Below are positions 6,359 to 14,065 of a DNA stretch of 20,670 bases, piece after piece. Below the pieces are notes generated by a model. The model had not been told where the DNA came from and ran no database searches. It saw only the letters and a program-made list of their open reading frames with translations. Origin of the DNA: a virus. The position numbers and the translations under genes are program-made. The stretch covers positions 1 to 20,670 of IMG/VR virus record IMGVR_UViG_3300027759_000522; one strand, given 5' to 3'. Within the stretch, counting starts at the first letter, position 1, and each line of letters starts with the position of its first letter.

Positions 6359-7303
6359 TTACTTAATTTTCTTAAGAATGCTTTGCTTATCTACAGACAC
6401 AGAACCATCAGTTGTGCTACCTTCTGGCTTTTTAGCAGTTGCTTTTGTGTTGTAATAGTCTTGAGCACCTTTGTTGCCACCTGGCTGGTTTACATTGCGC
6501 TCAGCACCTTTTAGTGTGCCTTGACCTTTTGTATACACATTGCTTGGTGCTTTGTATTGTTTGCCGTCTGGGTTTTGCTCACTGCCACCTTTAACGATGT
6601 TGGCAGTTGTACCGCCCATGTCGTTTTTCTTGGCAATAATGCTTTGCTTGTTGATTGGTGTAGTTCCACCTTTACCAACTTCGCCGCCTTCAGTTTTGTC
6701 AGCGCCACCAGATACTTTTTCTACGTATTCACGAATGCGTTCAGCTTCAGACTTGGTACGACGAGACTCAGCAACTTCTTCTTCGTCGTCTTCTTCGTCT
6801 TCGTCTTTGTCTTCTTCAGCTTCCATGTACATGCCTTCGACTTCTTCTTCGCCGCCCATGTCATCTCCGCCCATTTCGTCGCCCATGCCCATGTCGTCAT
6901 GGCCTTCTTCGCCTTGCTCGTCGCTCATTAGTGCGTCAAACTCAGCTTTCAATTCGTCCATTGCGGCTTCCAGGTCCATCACGCGATCTTCAATAGGAGC
7001 TTCTTCGCCGCCCATTTCGTCGCCCATGCCCATGTCATCTCCGCCCATTTCTTCTTCGCCGCCCATTTCATCAGACATTTCGTCATCAGCTTCAGCTTCA
7101 TGCATGCCTTCTTCATCGGCCATGACTTCGTCAGCTAAACCATGTACCTGGTTACCGCCAACGCCTTCTTCATAGTTTTCCTCATCCATAATGTTCTCAT
7201 AGATGTCGCGGCTCTTTTCAACCACGATGGTGTGGAATAAGGCTTTCGCCTTGTCTTGTTCATCATTGATGATGTATTCAATGAGTTGTTCGTATTTGTT
7301 CAT
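6359..7303 (-). CDS. Acidic prohead-core-like protein (gp67/gp68 position)
   Basis: A 314-residue protein of very uneven composition. The N-terminal 40 residues are ordinary (MNKYEQLIEYIINDEQDKAK, then IVVEKSRDIYENIMDEENYE). About residues 65-185 are extremely rich in Glu, Asp, Met and Gly, with repeats of MGGDDMGMGDEMGGEE type. The last 120 residues are Lys/Gly/Asn-rich and end in VDKQSILKKIK. NKQSIIAKK in the middle resembles that end. In T4 the genes between 20 and 21 are 67 and 68, small internal core proteins of which gp67 is acidic. The position and acidity fit that role, but direct homology is not clear by eye. AAGGAG lies 7 nt upstream of the ATG. A TGTAAATA late-like octamer is 33 nt upstream. 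Confidence 0.72.
   Translation of the reverse strand: MNKYEQLIEYIINDEQDKAKALFHTIVVEKSRDIYENIMDEENYEEGVGGNQVHGLADEVMADEEGMHEAEADDEMSDEMGGEEEMGGDDMGMGDEMGGEEAPIEDRVMDLEAAMDELKAEFDALMSDEQGEEGHDDMGMGDEMGGDDMGGEEEVEGMYMEAEEDKDEDEEDDEEEVAESRRTKSEAERIREYVEKVSGGADKTEGGEVGKGGTTPINKQSIIAKKNDMGGTTANIVKGGSEQNPDGKQYKAPSNVYTKGQGTLKGAERNVNQPGGNKGAQDYYNTKATAKKPEGSTTDGSVSVDKQSILKKIK
6867..7036. repeat. Direct repeat pair of 29 bp within the acidic core gene
   Basis: The same 29-bp sequence occurs at 6867-6895 and 7008-7036, embedded in a wider purine/pyrimidine-biased tract of related GAA/GAC/ATG/GGC codons. It encodes the repeated Met-Gly-Asp/Glu segments. Such repeats can expand or contract by slippage or recombination, so the length of this region may vary between relatives. 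Confidence 0.8.
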
Positions 7304-7335
7304 TGGAGAACTCCTTTGTAATATAGCTTGTAAGA

Positions 7336-7343
7336 TATTTACA
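7336..7343 (-). promoter_or_regulatory. Possible late promoter variant (TGTAAATA)
   Basis: The minus strand reads TGTAAATATC, matching 7 of 8 positions of the T4 late octamer. It lies 33 nt upstream of the acidic core gene start, in the only sizeable gap (7304-7399) of the head block. The substitution is at the second base, so the assignment is tentative. Confidence 0.35.
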
Positions 7344-7399
7344 TAACTGCGCAGAAAACTACCTAATATAGGTGTTTTTTGAAGAATTTTGTAAGATAA

Positions 7400-7633
7400 T
7401 TAGAGACTGGCCGGTGCGCCTTCGCCGGCAGCTGGTGCAGAGTATTGTTTTTTAAGATCTTCCATCTTGCCGTCGTGCTCAAATTTACGTACATCATTCA
7501 TCATACGTAAACGATTCAACTGGCCAAGTGTGAGTCTAGTTTTGCGCAGGTCAGAGATTTTAAGAGGCGAATTGTCTTGTTTTTCGTCTCTGTAGCCTGC
7601 AGGGTCTTGTGCCCAAAATTCTGTTATATACAT
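7400..7633 (-). CDS. Small protein between portal and core genes (gp67/68 position)
   Basis: A 77-residue protein starting MYITEFWAQDPAGYRDEKQ, then SDLRKTRLTLGQLNRLRMMNDVRKFE and a short Ala/Gly-rich tail. It is basic in the middle, has no Cys and no membrane segment, and is probably helical over residues 25-65. A small ORF like this sits between genes 20 and 21 in T4-like phages, where T4 has core proteins gp67 and gp68. A head-assembly role is likely from position only. It starts 26 nt after the portal stop with no clear ribosome site. GGTAAATA just upstream is a poor late-promoter match. Confidence 0.7.
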   Translation of the reverse strand: MYITEFWAQDPAGYRDEKQDNSPLKISDLRKTRLTLGQLNRLRMMNDVRKFEHDGKMEDLKKQYSAPAAGEGAPASL

Positions 7634-7659
7634 ATTGTTATTTACCCAAAATGTACAAT

Positions 7660-9381
7660 TTAGGCACTGCCCACTGGGCTGGCAGTTCCTGGTGTGGCAG
7701 GCGGTGCTCCTCCAACAGGTGGTGCTCCTTCTGCCCCGGGTGGTGGCATGCCAGCTTCTCCGCCTTCGGGCGGCGGTGCTAGGCTTTCAATGTCTGCGCT
7801 GATACCACCAGGTGTGATACCCACGCTACGCAATGCACTGCCACCTTCCTGTGACACTGCGCTTTCTGCTTCGCCGTGTTCTTCTGCCCACATACGATCG
7901 TTTTCTGCCATTTCAGCTTCTGTGAGGCCTAGATAGCGTGTGAGCAAGAAGCGTTTGCTAAAGTATGGCAGTGCTTCTAGCTGTGTAAATGTAGCGATAC
8001 GTGCAGTGTCCACGTCTGCCTGACGATACTGTGCAAAGTTTTGCGGTTCAGTAAAGATCAAATCAAACAACTGTCCGTCAATGTTGACACCGCGCCACTT
8101 CATAAACAGCTTGAATTCTTCGTCTAGCTTGTGTGCCATTGCCGCTTGCAGTCGCTTGCAGTACTGGTTGAAACGCCATTCTTGTATTAGTGCTGTGCCT
8201 ACTTTACCGTCAGTAAAGCTGGCTGTACCGTCATCTAGTCCTGTGGGTAAGTAGCTGGACGGTATGCGCAGGCCACGGAACAGCTTGTTGGTAAAGAATC
8301 GCAGGTCTGTGATTTCACCTAGGTTAGTACCGCCTGCTAGTGTTTCTACAGAAGATCCACGACCGTCTGCTGTGGTAGGAAAAAAGTAGTCTTCGTTGGT
8401 GCTGAGTGGGTTATATGTGGCATCCATCATGTTTGTGCCACCACCTGTTTGTGTGGGTATACGGCGCTGATGCACTTCGTTCTTGATACGTTCCACAAAC
8501 GCCATGGCCATGTGACTTGGCATGTTGCCCACGTCAATCTTGAAAATTCTACGCTCTGGCGCACGTTGCACACGATAGATAATGATAGCGTCTTCCAGCA
8601 GTTCTTTTTGCTTGAACACTTTGAAAATGTTTTCTAGTACACTGATACCAAACGGCCAGTATACATCTAGTCCTTCAGTTAGGCTTAGGTGTAGTATGTG
8701 CTGTGCTTCAATTGCACTTTCATTTTTGGCATGAGCAAAACGACTGCCACCTGCAAATGGTGTGTTAGACTGCACATAACTGCCTTGTGCGCCACCCATT
8801 TGTGGGTGATTTGTATATGTGTCACTGGCTGCAACTGCGGTCACTGTCAAATTTTGAAAGTTGATGTTTAGATCTTTAAGCAGGTACTGTTCGGGCTCTT
8901 TGCCTTCTGCTTCGTTTACAATAACTTTGGTAACTTTGGTCATTTCTACCCAGAACAGTTTGAATGTTTCTGGATCACGCAGGAAAATTTGGTCGCCGTA
9001 CTTTAGTGTGTTGCGCACAATTTTGAACATGCGCTTGTTGAATTCGTTTAGACTCACCCACTGCTGTAACTGCTCTTTGATGATTTTGATTTCGTTATCA
9101 GTAGGTTGTTCCTTGAAACTGATGTCAAATGGTGTGCCATTGTCTTCATTTGGCTGTGAACAAAATTCCGCAAGAATGTCCAGTGCGGCATTGACCTCAC
9201 TGTCCATATCCATTTGTTCGTACTGATTGTAGCGTTCTACACGATTTGGGTGCCCAATGTATACTTCAGGCAATTGGCTTTGGTAATTTCTAAAATCGGG
9301 GTTGACTGGCTGTTCTCTTCCAGATATTGGACTGAAGTTGCTGGCCGGCGTTGGCGCCTTAAAGTATTTTTTCCATGACAT
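7660..9381 (-). CDS. 20: Portal vertex protein gp20
   Basis: A 573-residue portal protein of the T4 gp20 family. It forms the dodecameric DNA channel at one head vertex and nucleates prohead assembly. Conserved features include YEQMDMDSEVNAALDILAEF near residue 55, FKLFWVEMTKV near 145, and EGLDVYWPFGISVLENIFK near 240-258. Then comes EDAIIIYRVQRAPERRIFKIDVGNMP at about 265-290, the family's strongest block. FFTNKLFRGLRIPSSYL (about 375-391) and WRFNQYCKRLQ follow. The last about 45 residues are a Gly/Pro/Ala tail (PPPEGGEAGMPPPG...) absent from T4 gp20 (524 residues). The ATG at 9381 is 37 nt after the tape-measure stop. The gene heads the head block. Confidence 0.95.
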   Translation of the reverse strand: MSWKKYFKAPTPASNFSPISGREQPVNPDFRNYQSQLPEVYIGHPNRVERYNQYEQMDMDSEVNAALDILAEFCSQPNEDNGTPFDISFKEQPTDNEIKIIKEQLQQWVSLNEFNKRMFKIVRNTLKYGDQIFLRDPETFKLFWVEMTKVTKVIVNEAEGKEPEQYLLKDLNINFQNLTVTAVAASDTYTNHPQMGGAQGSYVQSNTPFAGGSRFAHAKNESAIEAQHILHLSLTEGLDVYWPFGISVLENIFKVFKQKELLEDAIIIYRVQRAPERRIFKIDVGNMPSHMAMAFVERIKNEVHQRRIPTQTGGGTNMMDATYNPLSTNEDYFFPTTADGRGSSVETLAGGTNLGEITDLRFFTNKLFRGLRIPSSYLPTGLDDGTASFTDGKVGTALIQEWRFNQYCKRLQAAMAHKLDEEFKLFMKWRGVNIDGQLFDLIFTEPQNFAQYRQADVDTARIATFTQLEALPYFSKRFLLTRYLGLTEAEMAENDRMWAEEHGEAESAVSQEGGSALRSVGITPGGISADIESLAPPPEGGEAGMPPPGAEGAPPVGGAPPATPGTASPVGSA

Positions 9382-9418
9382 TATTGGGATTCCCTAGTGT
9401 GTTATATTTAACCCTAGA

Positions 9419-12400
9419 TTACAAACTCGATTGATAATGACGTTCAGCAATGTCTTTATGTCTGCCCAGTGTGTCAATCATTTCACGTTGTTGTTCTATT
9501 TGCTTTTGGCTGATCATCACCAGCTGGCTCATGTTGTCTGTTAGTGTTTTCATTTCTGGGCTTGCTTCTGCTCGAGGCTTATCCTGCTTGGCAAGTTTGG
9601 TATCGTCTGATTTGGCTTCTTCTTTTTTAGGAGCAACTGGTTTCATTGCATCTGTCATTGCTGCCACTTGCCCTGCAAGGCCGCCTACCACTGCACCCAT
9701 TGGGCCGCCTACCATAAAGCCAGCGCCTGCGCCGGTCAGTAGATCTTTGTTTTTACTAGCAAAGTCTCCAATGATGCCTTTGTCAGAGAACGCATTCTTG
9801 ATGCTGTCCATTGCACCACTCACAGGATCTTTGCCTGCATTGTCTTTGTTGAGTCCCTGTGCCTTGCCCATCAGCTGTGCAAGTTCAGGATTGTCTTTCA
9901 TGTACTTGTCAAACTGTTCCTTGCTTGCAGGCTTGCCGTTGATGGTAAATGTTTCTGACTGCTTGCCTGTAACAGGTTGAGTGTTACCAATGTTAAAGAA
10001 GCTTTTGGCTGAGTCTACTAGTCCGCCTAACACACCTTTTTCTTTGTTGTCTTTGGCTGTGACATTTTCAACCAGTGTGCCAATACCCCCGCCAAGTATG
10101 GTACCAAGTCCTGGAAGTAACATTGTGCCAATGGCCGCGCCCACTGCTGTGCCACTGTTTAGTCCCATCTTTTCTAAAAAGTTTGGCTCGTCTTTTTTAT
10201 CACTGCCTTTAGTTTTTGCAGTACTAGCTTTTTCTGCTGTCTTGCGCTTCCAGTCTGCAAACTGTTCGTCTGTCATGCTCTTGCGAGCCAACCGTTCTAC
10301 CTGCAACGATTCCATGCGGGCCATGTCTTGCTTGCTCAGGCTGTCTAGTTGTACGTTTACTAGTTTGCTATTGTTGTCTAACTGCTGACCAAACAATGAT
10401 CTAGTTTGAGCAAACTGTTCATCAAAGTTTGATTGATTCAAGCTTCTTGTTTTGTCGAGGTCTGCCAGCATTGTGCTGGTTGTTAGCTTGGATCCAACTT
10501 GGAAGTCATCAAACAACTTGCTGCCAAAATCAGTGGCTTCAAAGTTAACTGGCTGTCTCATGGCTGCAAACATTTTGTCAAAGCTGCCAGTATTTGTATT
10601 GCCCTTACCTTCGCCGGGTGTTGGTTTGACCATGTCAAACGTTTTACTCAAACTAGATGTCATTGTTGAACCCATGCTACCAAAGCCTGAGTTCAATGTT
10701 TCTGTAATTGTATTTTTTTGTGCTTCTGCCAATGCCATTGGGTCAATGCTAGGTATACTAACGTCCAATGGTACCTTGCCGCCCACAGTAGGAATAACTG
10801 CTTCCTCTCCGTGCAATGCCACTGCATAGCCACTTTCAGGACCTGATGCTATACCACCACGTGCATATCCGTTTTTCTTAAAATATGCAGTTTCTGCATC
10901 AACCCGCTCTTTTCTTACATCGTCAACTGTTTTACCAGTCATAGCTTGTAGCAGACCACTCATCAACCCACCAGTTAATGTATCAGTTACTGCTCCAGCT
11001 TTTTCAATACCCCGGGCGGCACCAGACTCTGCTTTCTGGTACCATTTCATCTTCTTCCAGTTTTCGTCGTCTTGCTGGTCAATTTGAGATTTACCAGCTT
11101 GTTTGCTACCTGCTCCTAATCCAAGTTCATTGATTGCAGTTCTTACACTTTCAAGCATTGCTTTGCTTACTTCAGCAAACTTTGCAATGGCTGGCGTTAG
11201 CAGATCTTGCAGTGCAAGTTTCAAATCTTGTGCGGCTTTTTCGGCACCGATCACACTGTTTGTCAGTGCGTCTGACGTAGTTTTTGCGGCTTCTGTATTT
11301 TTCTTTGCGGCTTCTACACCTTCTGCTGTGTAGGTGTTTGCTTGTGTCAATGCGTCAGCCATTGCTTGCGCGGCACCTTTAACAGACTCTGCGCCTGAGT
11401 AGGCAGCAACACCCAGTGCTTGTTGACCTAGAATACTTTGTTTGATTTGTTCACCGTACTGTTGATTAAGATCTGCATTTGATGTTGCTGTGAGGTTACC
11501 TTGTTCAGCTAGTTTGAATGCTGCCTCGCCTTTAGCTCTTGCTCCATCAATGGTTGCTTCATAGATTGCACCTTCTTTATTGATAACTTCACCAAACACC
11601 ATGCGGTCGCGGAAATTTTTCTTTTCCTGATCTGTCATAGTTGCCATGGCCGCGTCAAGTTGAGCACGTTGCTCTTGACTCATGCCAGCTACTTTTTGTT
11701 GGAATGCAAGCACAGCATTTTCCTGCTGTATTGCAGCCATTTTCTTTTTAGCATCCTCACCAGTAATAGAACTAATGAGTCTTAGATTTTCTGCATACTT
11801 GGCTGTTTGTTCTGCTACTTTTTTGTCGTCTAGTTTACCACCGCCTGCTTTACGCATGTTGGCCATGGTTTCTGCTGTGAGTGCTGCCTGTTCTTCAAAA
11901 CTATACCCTAGTTTCAATAACTGATCTTGCACACCACTGTTTTTAAGCTGTTGCCCAACTCTACCAATCTGTTTAGCACCTTCTACAACACCAAGCCCTG
12001 ACGAACCAATTAGTTCACTATTTGCACTAACTACTTTTGAAAACTGTTCAATCGTGAGTCCTGCTCCTGATGCCGCATTTCGCATACCAGTCATACCGTC
12101 GGCAAATATTGCGCCGCTGGCACTCATAGCATTGAATGCGCCAACTGTTTTTTCTACTTCTTTGCTCAGTACTTCAACGCCAAATTTGGCCAGCTTGCCC
12201 ATGGCGTCAGATGCGGCACCAGTTACAGTGCCCAATACCTGAAGTCCTATTCCAACAAACTTGGCTGGCCCAGGTAACGCCGATAACGCACCACCTACAC
12301 CAGACATGACGCCACCAAGTGCTTTACCTGCACCGGCAGCAACATCTATACTGGCATTCATCAACCCAGATGCTAGCTCTGTTCCAGATGCATTGGATTG

Positions 12401-12859
12401 TAATCCTTTGATTAGTCCGCCAACGGCTTTGGTGGCACCGCTGGCCAGAGTCTTACTCATTTCTACTGCACCAGTTGTCACTGATGCACGTGCTTGATTT
12501 CTAGCTTCTTGTGCTTGTAATTCGTCTCGTTTGGTTTCTAATGCCGCTTTATCAAATTCACTGGTTGCATGTTTTGCGGCTTCTGACAGTCGATCAATAT
12601 CAGCCTGCATGCTCTTGAAGGTGCTTTTGCCTGTGGCCAGTTCTTTGAAGAATGAACCAAATTCTGGCTTGGTTTTTTGTTTTAGATCTGTGCTGAGTTT
12701 GCGCAACTCAATGTCTAGCTCAGCCGCAGTTAATCCAGCATCACCAATTTCTTTGATTTTCTTGGTAGTTGCGTCTGTCTCACCACGAAGTTTTCCAAAA
12801 GCCTCAAATAGAGCTTTCATCATCATTTCTTGTTCGGGTGTCATTCCTTCTGCGGCCAT
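9419..12859 (-). CDS. Tape-measure-like tail protein
   Basis: A 1146-residue, Ala/Gly/Lys-rich, mostly helical protein. Evidence for a tape measure is the great length, the coiled-coil character of residues about 1-130 and 830-900, hydrophobic Gly/Ala-rich segments (about 175-225, 935-965 and 1050-1075), and above all YARGGIASGPESGYAVALHG followed by EEAVIPT (about 690-716). That motif recurs in tape-measure proteins of many tailed phages. This class of protein sets tail length inside the tube and leaves ahead of the DNA. It may fill the role of T4 gp29, but T4 gp29 is only 590 residues and no direct similarity is seen. The start at 12859 has AAGAGA upstream and a perfect late octamer 53 nt upstream. 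It reads toward gp20. Confidence 0.8.
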   Translation of the reverse strand: MAAEGMTPEQEMMMKALFEAFGKLRGETDATTKKIKEIGDAGLTAAELDIELRKLSTDLKQKTKPEFGSFFKELATGKSTFKSMQADIDRLSEAAKHATSEFDKAALETKRDELQAQEARNQARASVTTGAVEMSKTLASGATKAVGGLIKGLQSNASGTELASGLMNASIDVAAGAGKALGGVMSGVGGALSALPGPAKFVGIGLQVLGTVTGAASDAMGKLAKFGVEVLSKEVEKTVGAFNAMSASGAIFADGMTGMRNAASGAGLTIEQFSKVVSANSELIGSSGLGVVEGAKQIGRVGQQLKNSGVQDQLLKLGYSFEEQAALTAETMANMRKAGGGKLDDKKVAEQTAKYAENLRLISSITGEDAKKKMAAIQQENAVLAFQQKVAGMSQEQRAQLDAAMATMTDQEKKNFRDRMVFGEVINKEGAIYEATIDGARAKGEAAFKLAEQGNLTATSNADLNQQYGEQIKQSILGQQALGVAAYSGAESVKGAAQAMADALTQANTYTAEGVEAAKKNTEAAKTTSDALTNSVIGAEKAAQDLKLALQDLLTPAIAKFAEVSKAMLESVRTAINELGLGAGSKQAGKSQIDQQDDENWKKMKWYQKAESGAARGIEKAGAVTDTLTGGLMSGLLQAMTGKTVDDVRKERVDAETAYFKKNGYARGGIASGPESGYAVALHGEEAVIPTVGGKVPLDVSIPSIDPMALAEAQKNTITETLNSGFGSMGSTMTSSLSKTFDMVKPTPGEGKGNTNTGSFDKMFAAMRQPVNFEATDFGSKLFDDFQVGSKLTTSTMLADLDKTRSLNQSNFDEQFAQTRSLFGQQLDNNSKLVNVQLDSLSKQDMARMESLQVERLARKSMTDEQFADWKRKTAEKASTAKTKGSDKKDEPNFLEKMGLNSGTAVGAAIGTMLLPGLGTILGGGIGTLVENVTAKDNKEKGVLGGLVDSAKSFFNIGNTQPVTGKQSETFTINGKPASKEQFDKYMKDNPELAQLMGKAQGLNKDNAGKDPVSGAMDSIKNAFSDKGIIGDFASKNKDLLTGAGAGFMVGGPMGAVVGGLAGQVAAMTDAMKPVAPKKEEAKSDDTKLAKQDKPRAEASPEMKTLTDNMSQLVMISQKQIEQQREMIDTLGRHKDIAERHYQSSL

Positions 12860-12911
12860 ATTTTTTCTCTTGGGTTATTTCTTTACGGTTAAATACACAT
12901 GTACTCAATTA

Positions 12912-12919
12912 TATTTATA
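12912..12919 (-). promoter_or_regulatory. T4-type late promoter (TATAAATA) in a divergent region
   Basis: The minus strand reads CCTATAAATATAA, an exact T4 late octamer 53 nt upstream of the tape-measure ATG at 12859. The 70-bp gap 12860-12929 separates divergent genes. On the plus strand GTTAAATA (12888-12895) is a weaker late-like match for the gp26-like gene, 34 nt upstream of its ATG. AGGA lies about 8 nt before that ATG. Confidence 0.7.
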
Positions 12920-12929
12920 GGATCAATAT

Positions 12930-13787
12930 ATGGACACTAAATCCGTCAAAGCACCTGCATCAAATCCGCTAGCAAAACATTTTAGACAACCCGCAATTTA
13001 TCTTGCACTACCAAGTCTTGGGCGCTGGTGGCCAGAAGGTTCACTGGACATGCCTGAAAATATGGAGATTCCTGTCTACCCAATGACCACAAAAGACGAA
13101 ATCTTGCTTCGCACTCCTGATGCGTTGTTGAATGGATCTGGTGTTGTGGGTGTTATACAAAGCTGTTGCCCAAACATTAAAAATGCATGGGACATGCCTA
13201 GCATTGATGTGGACCCTGTGCTGATTGCTATTCGCATCGCCAGCTACGGACACCGCATGGATTTTGGCGGACAATGCCCGCACTGCAATGAAAGCAATGA
13301 TTATGCAATTGACTTGCGCACAGTAAGTGACGGAATGAAATGCCCGGACTTTGATATTCCTGTGGAAAGCAATGATCTAAAAATTGTGTTGAAACCACAA
13401 AGATATTTTGCAGTGAATCAAAATAATCAACTGCGCTTTGAAGAACAGCGCATCATGAGCATTGTTACAGATGATTCAGACCCTGAACTAAAAACCAAAA
13501 TGTTCAATGAAAGCATGACCAAACTAAATCAGCTGAACATCGACGGCCTAGTATCCAGTACTACTTCAATCACAGTAGAAGATCAGGAAGTGACCGACGA
13601 AGCATTTATCCGTGAATTCTTTGAACAAACAGACAGCAAGATTGTGCGACTGATTCAAACACGACTAACTGAAATGGCCATGGAAGCCAACGTCAAACCT
13701 GTGCCTGTCAGTTGCATGGAATGCAAAAAGCCATTCACTATCACAATCACATTTGACTACGCAAGTTTTTTCGCAACCGGCTCCTGA
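12930..13787 (+). CDS. 26: gp26-like baseplate hub / tail-assembly chaperone, zero-frame product
   Basis: A 285-residue protein resembling the T4_baseplate (gp26) family. Near the N-terminus KHFRQPAIYLALPSLGRWW (about 16-34) and MPENMEIPVYPMTTKDEILLRTPDALLNG (about 41-69) are family landmarks. CPHC (116-119) and CMEC (262-265) form a four-cysteine zinc-ribbon-like pair flanking a variable, charged middle. In T4, gp26 acts with gp51 in baseplate hub assembly. In other phages the gene next to the tape measure makes its chaperone. The last codons contain T TTT TTC (13766-13772), after which the -1 frame continues into the 13814-14002 ORF. Some product is therefore expected to be a 357-residue fusion. 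It is divergent from the tape measure. Confidence 0.85.
   Translation: MDTKSVKAPASNPLAKHFRQPAIYLALPSLGRWWPEGSLDMPENMEIPVYPMTTKDEILLRTPDALLNGSGVVGVIQSCCPNIKNAWDMPSIDVDPVLIAIRIASYGHRMDFGGQCPHCNESNDYAIDLRTVSDGMKCPDFDIPVESNDLKIVLKPQRYFAVNQNNQLRFEEQRIMSIVTDDSDPELKTKMFNESMTKLNQLNIDGLVSSTTSITVEDQEVTDEAFIREFFEQTDSKIVRLIQTRLTEMAMEANVKPVPVSCMECKKPFTITITFDYASFFATGS
13766..13772 (+). promoter_or_regulatory. Programmed -1 ribosomal frameshift site T TTT TTC
   Basis: In the zero frame the codons are AGT TTT TTC, so the heptamer fits X XXY YYZ exactly. After a -1 slip both tRNAs re-pair on TTT (both Phe). The zero frame stops five codons later (TGA 13785-13787). The -1 frame from 13772 has no stop until 14002 and passes through the ATG at 13814. 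A 9-bp inverted repeat (13806-13814 with 13826-13834) lies 33 nt downstream, further away than usual for a stimulatory structure. Confidence 0.78.
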
Positions 13788-13813
13788 CATTAGACAATGA
13801 CGCAATTTCTCGT

Positions 13814-14002
13814 ATGATCGAGGGTTACGAGAAAGAGTCACGAGCCATTAGAGAAGAAGCGTTGCGTTTTAGTTGGTGGATGCGTGGAGGTTTATCATAT
13901 GAAGACGCAATGATACTCAGTCGAGAAGAACGCGAAATCATTTCAGAAATTATCAAAGACAACTTGGAGAACACCAAGAAGTCAGGCATGCCAATGTTCT
14001 AA
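13814..14002 (+). CDS. 51: gp51-like C-terminal domain, probably made by -1 frameshift from the gp26-like gene
   Basis: As an isolated ORF it has 62 residues, starting MIEGYEKESRAIREE and continuing RFSWWMRGGLSYEDAMILS, then a Glu/Ile-rich helix and the end TKKSGMPMF. Short proteins of this pattern ('SWWMRGG-[IL]-S-x-EDA...ERE-I...TKK-x-x-MP') follow the gp26-like gene in T4-like phages and are sometimes called gp51 (hub assembly catalyst). The ATG at 13814 has no ribosome site and its first base lies in a 9-bp hairpin stem. The frame is open upstream without a stop to the slippery heptamer at 13766-13772. I therefore infer that it is mainly translated as a 76-residue extension from 13772. 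Similarity to the gpT half of lambda gpGT is one of layout only. Confidence 0.75.
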   Translation: MIEGYEKESRAIREEALRFSWWMRGGLSYEDAMILSREEREIISEIIKDNLENTKKSGMPMF

Positions 14003-14010
14003 CCCATTCA

Positions 14011-14065
14011 AGACTTACTGCGTAAGTCTATTGCTTTCGCTATGCGCTCAGCAATGATTTTTCTT
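14011..14065 (+). terminator. Double hairpin with T-run after the gp26/gp51-like genes
   Basis: Nine bases past the stop codon is AGACTTAC/GTAAGTCT (14011-14018 with 14022-14029), an 8-bp stem with a 3-nt loop. Next comes ATTGCT/AGCAAT (14030-14035 with 14050-14055), enclosing CGC/GCG, followed by GATTTTTCTT. The second hairpin with its T-run is a plausible Rho-independent terminator for the plus-strand unit. Its 5' arm could also pair with 14083-14095, so alternative folds are possible. Confidence 0.6.

Noticed and set aside
6521-7175. Plus-strand ORFs of 136 and 211 codons opposite the acidic core gene
   Set aside because: They are antisense to a biased GAA/GAC/ATG/GGC tract, giving Ser/Pro- or Phe/Val-rich low-complexity products with no start context. 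They are shadows of the real gene.
9380-9400. Small palindrome GGGATTCCC just upstream of the portal start, and GGAGAACTCC at the acidic core gene ribosome site
   Set aside because: The stems are only 4 bp and common by chance. I see no further evidence for translational control.
9450-12920. Several plus-strand ORFs of 60-176 codons across the tape-measure gene
   Set aside because: They arise from codon bias of the long minus-strand gene, have Ser/Leu/Pro-rich sequences and no motifs, and none has a convincing ribosome site.
13814-14002. Independent translation of the gp51-like ORF as the only mode
   Set aside because: There is no ribosome site, the start is in a stable stem, and there is a perfect slippery heptamer in the right frame relation. 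Independent initiation is not excluded but is less likely.
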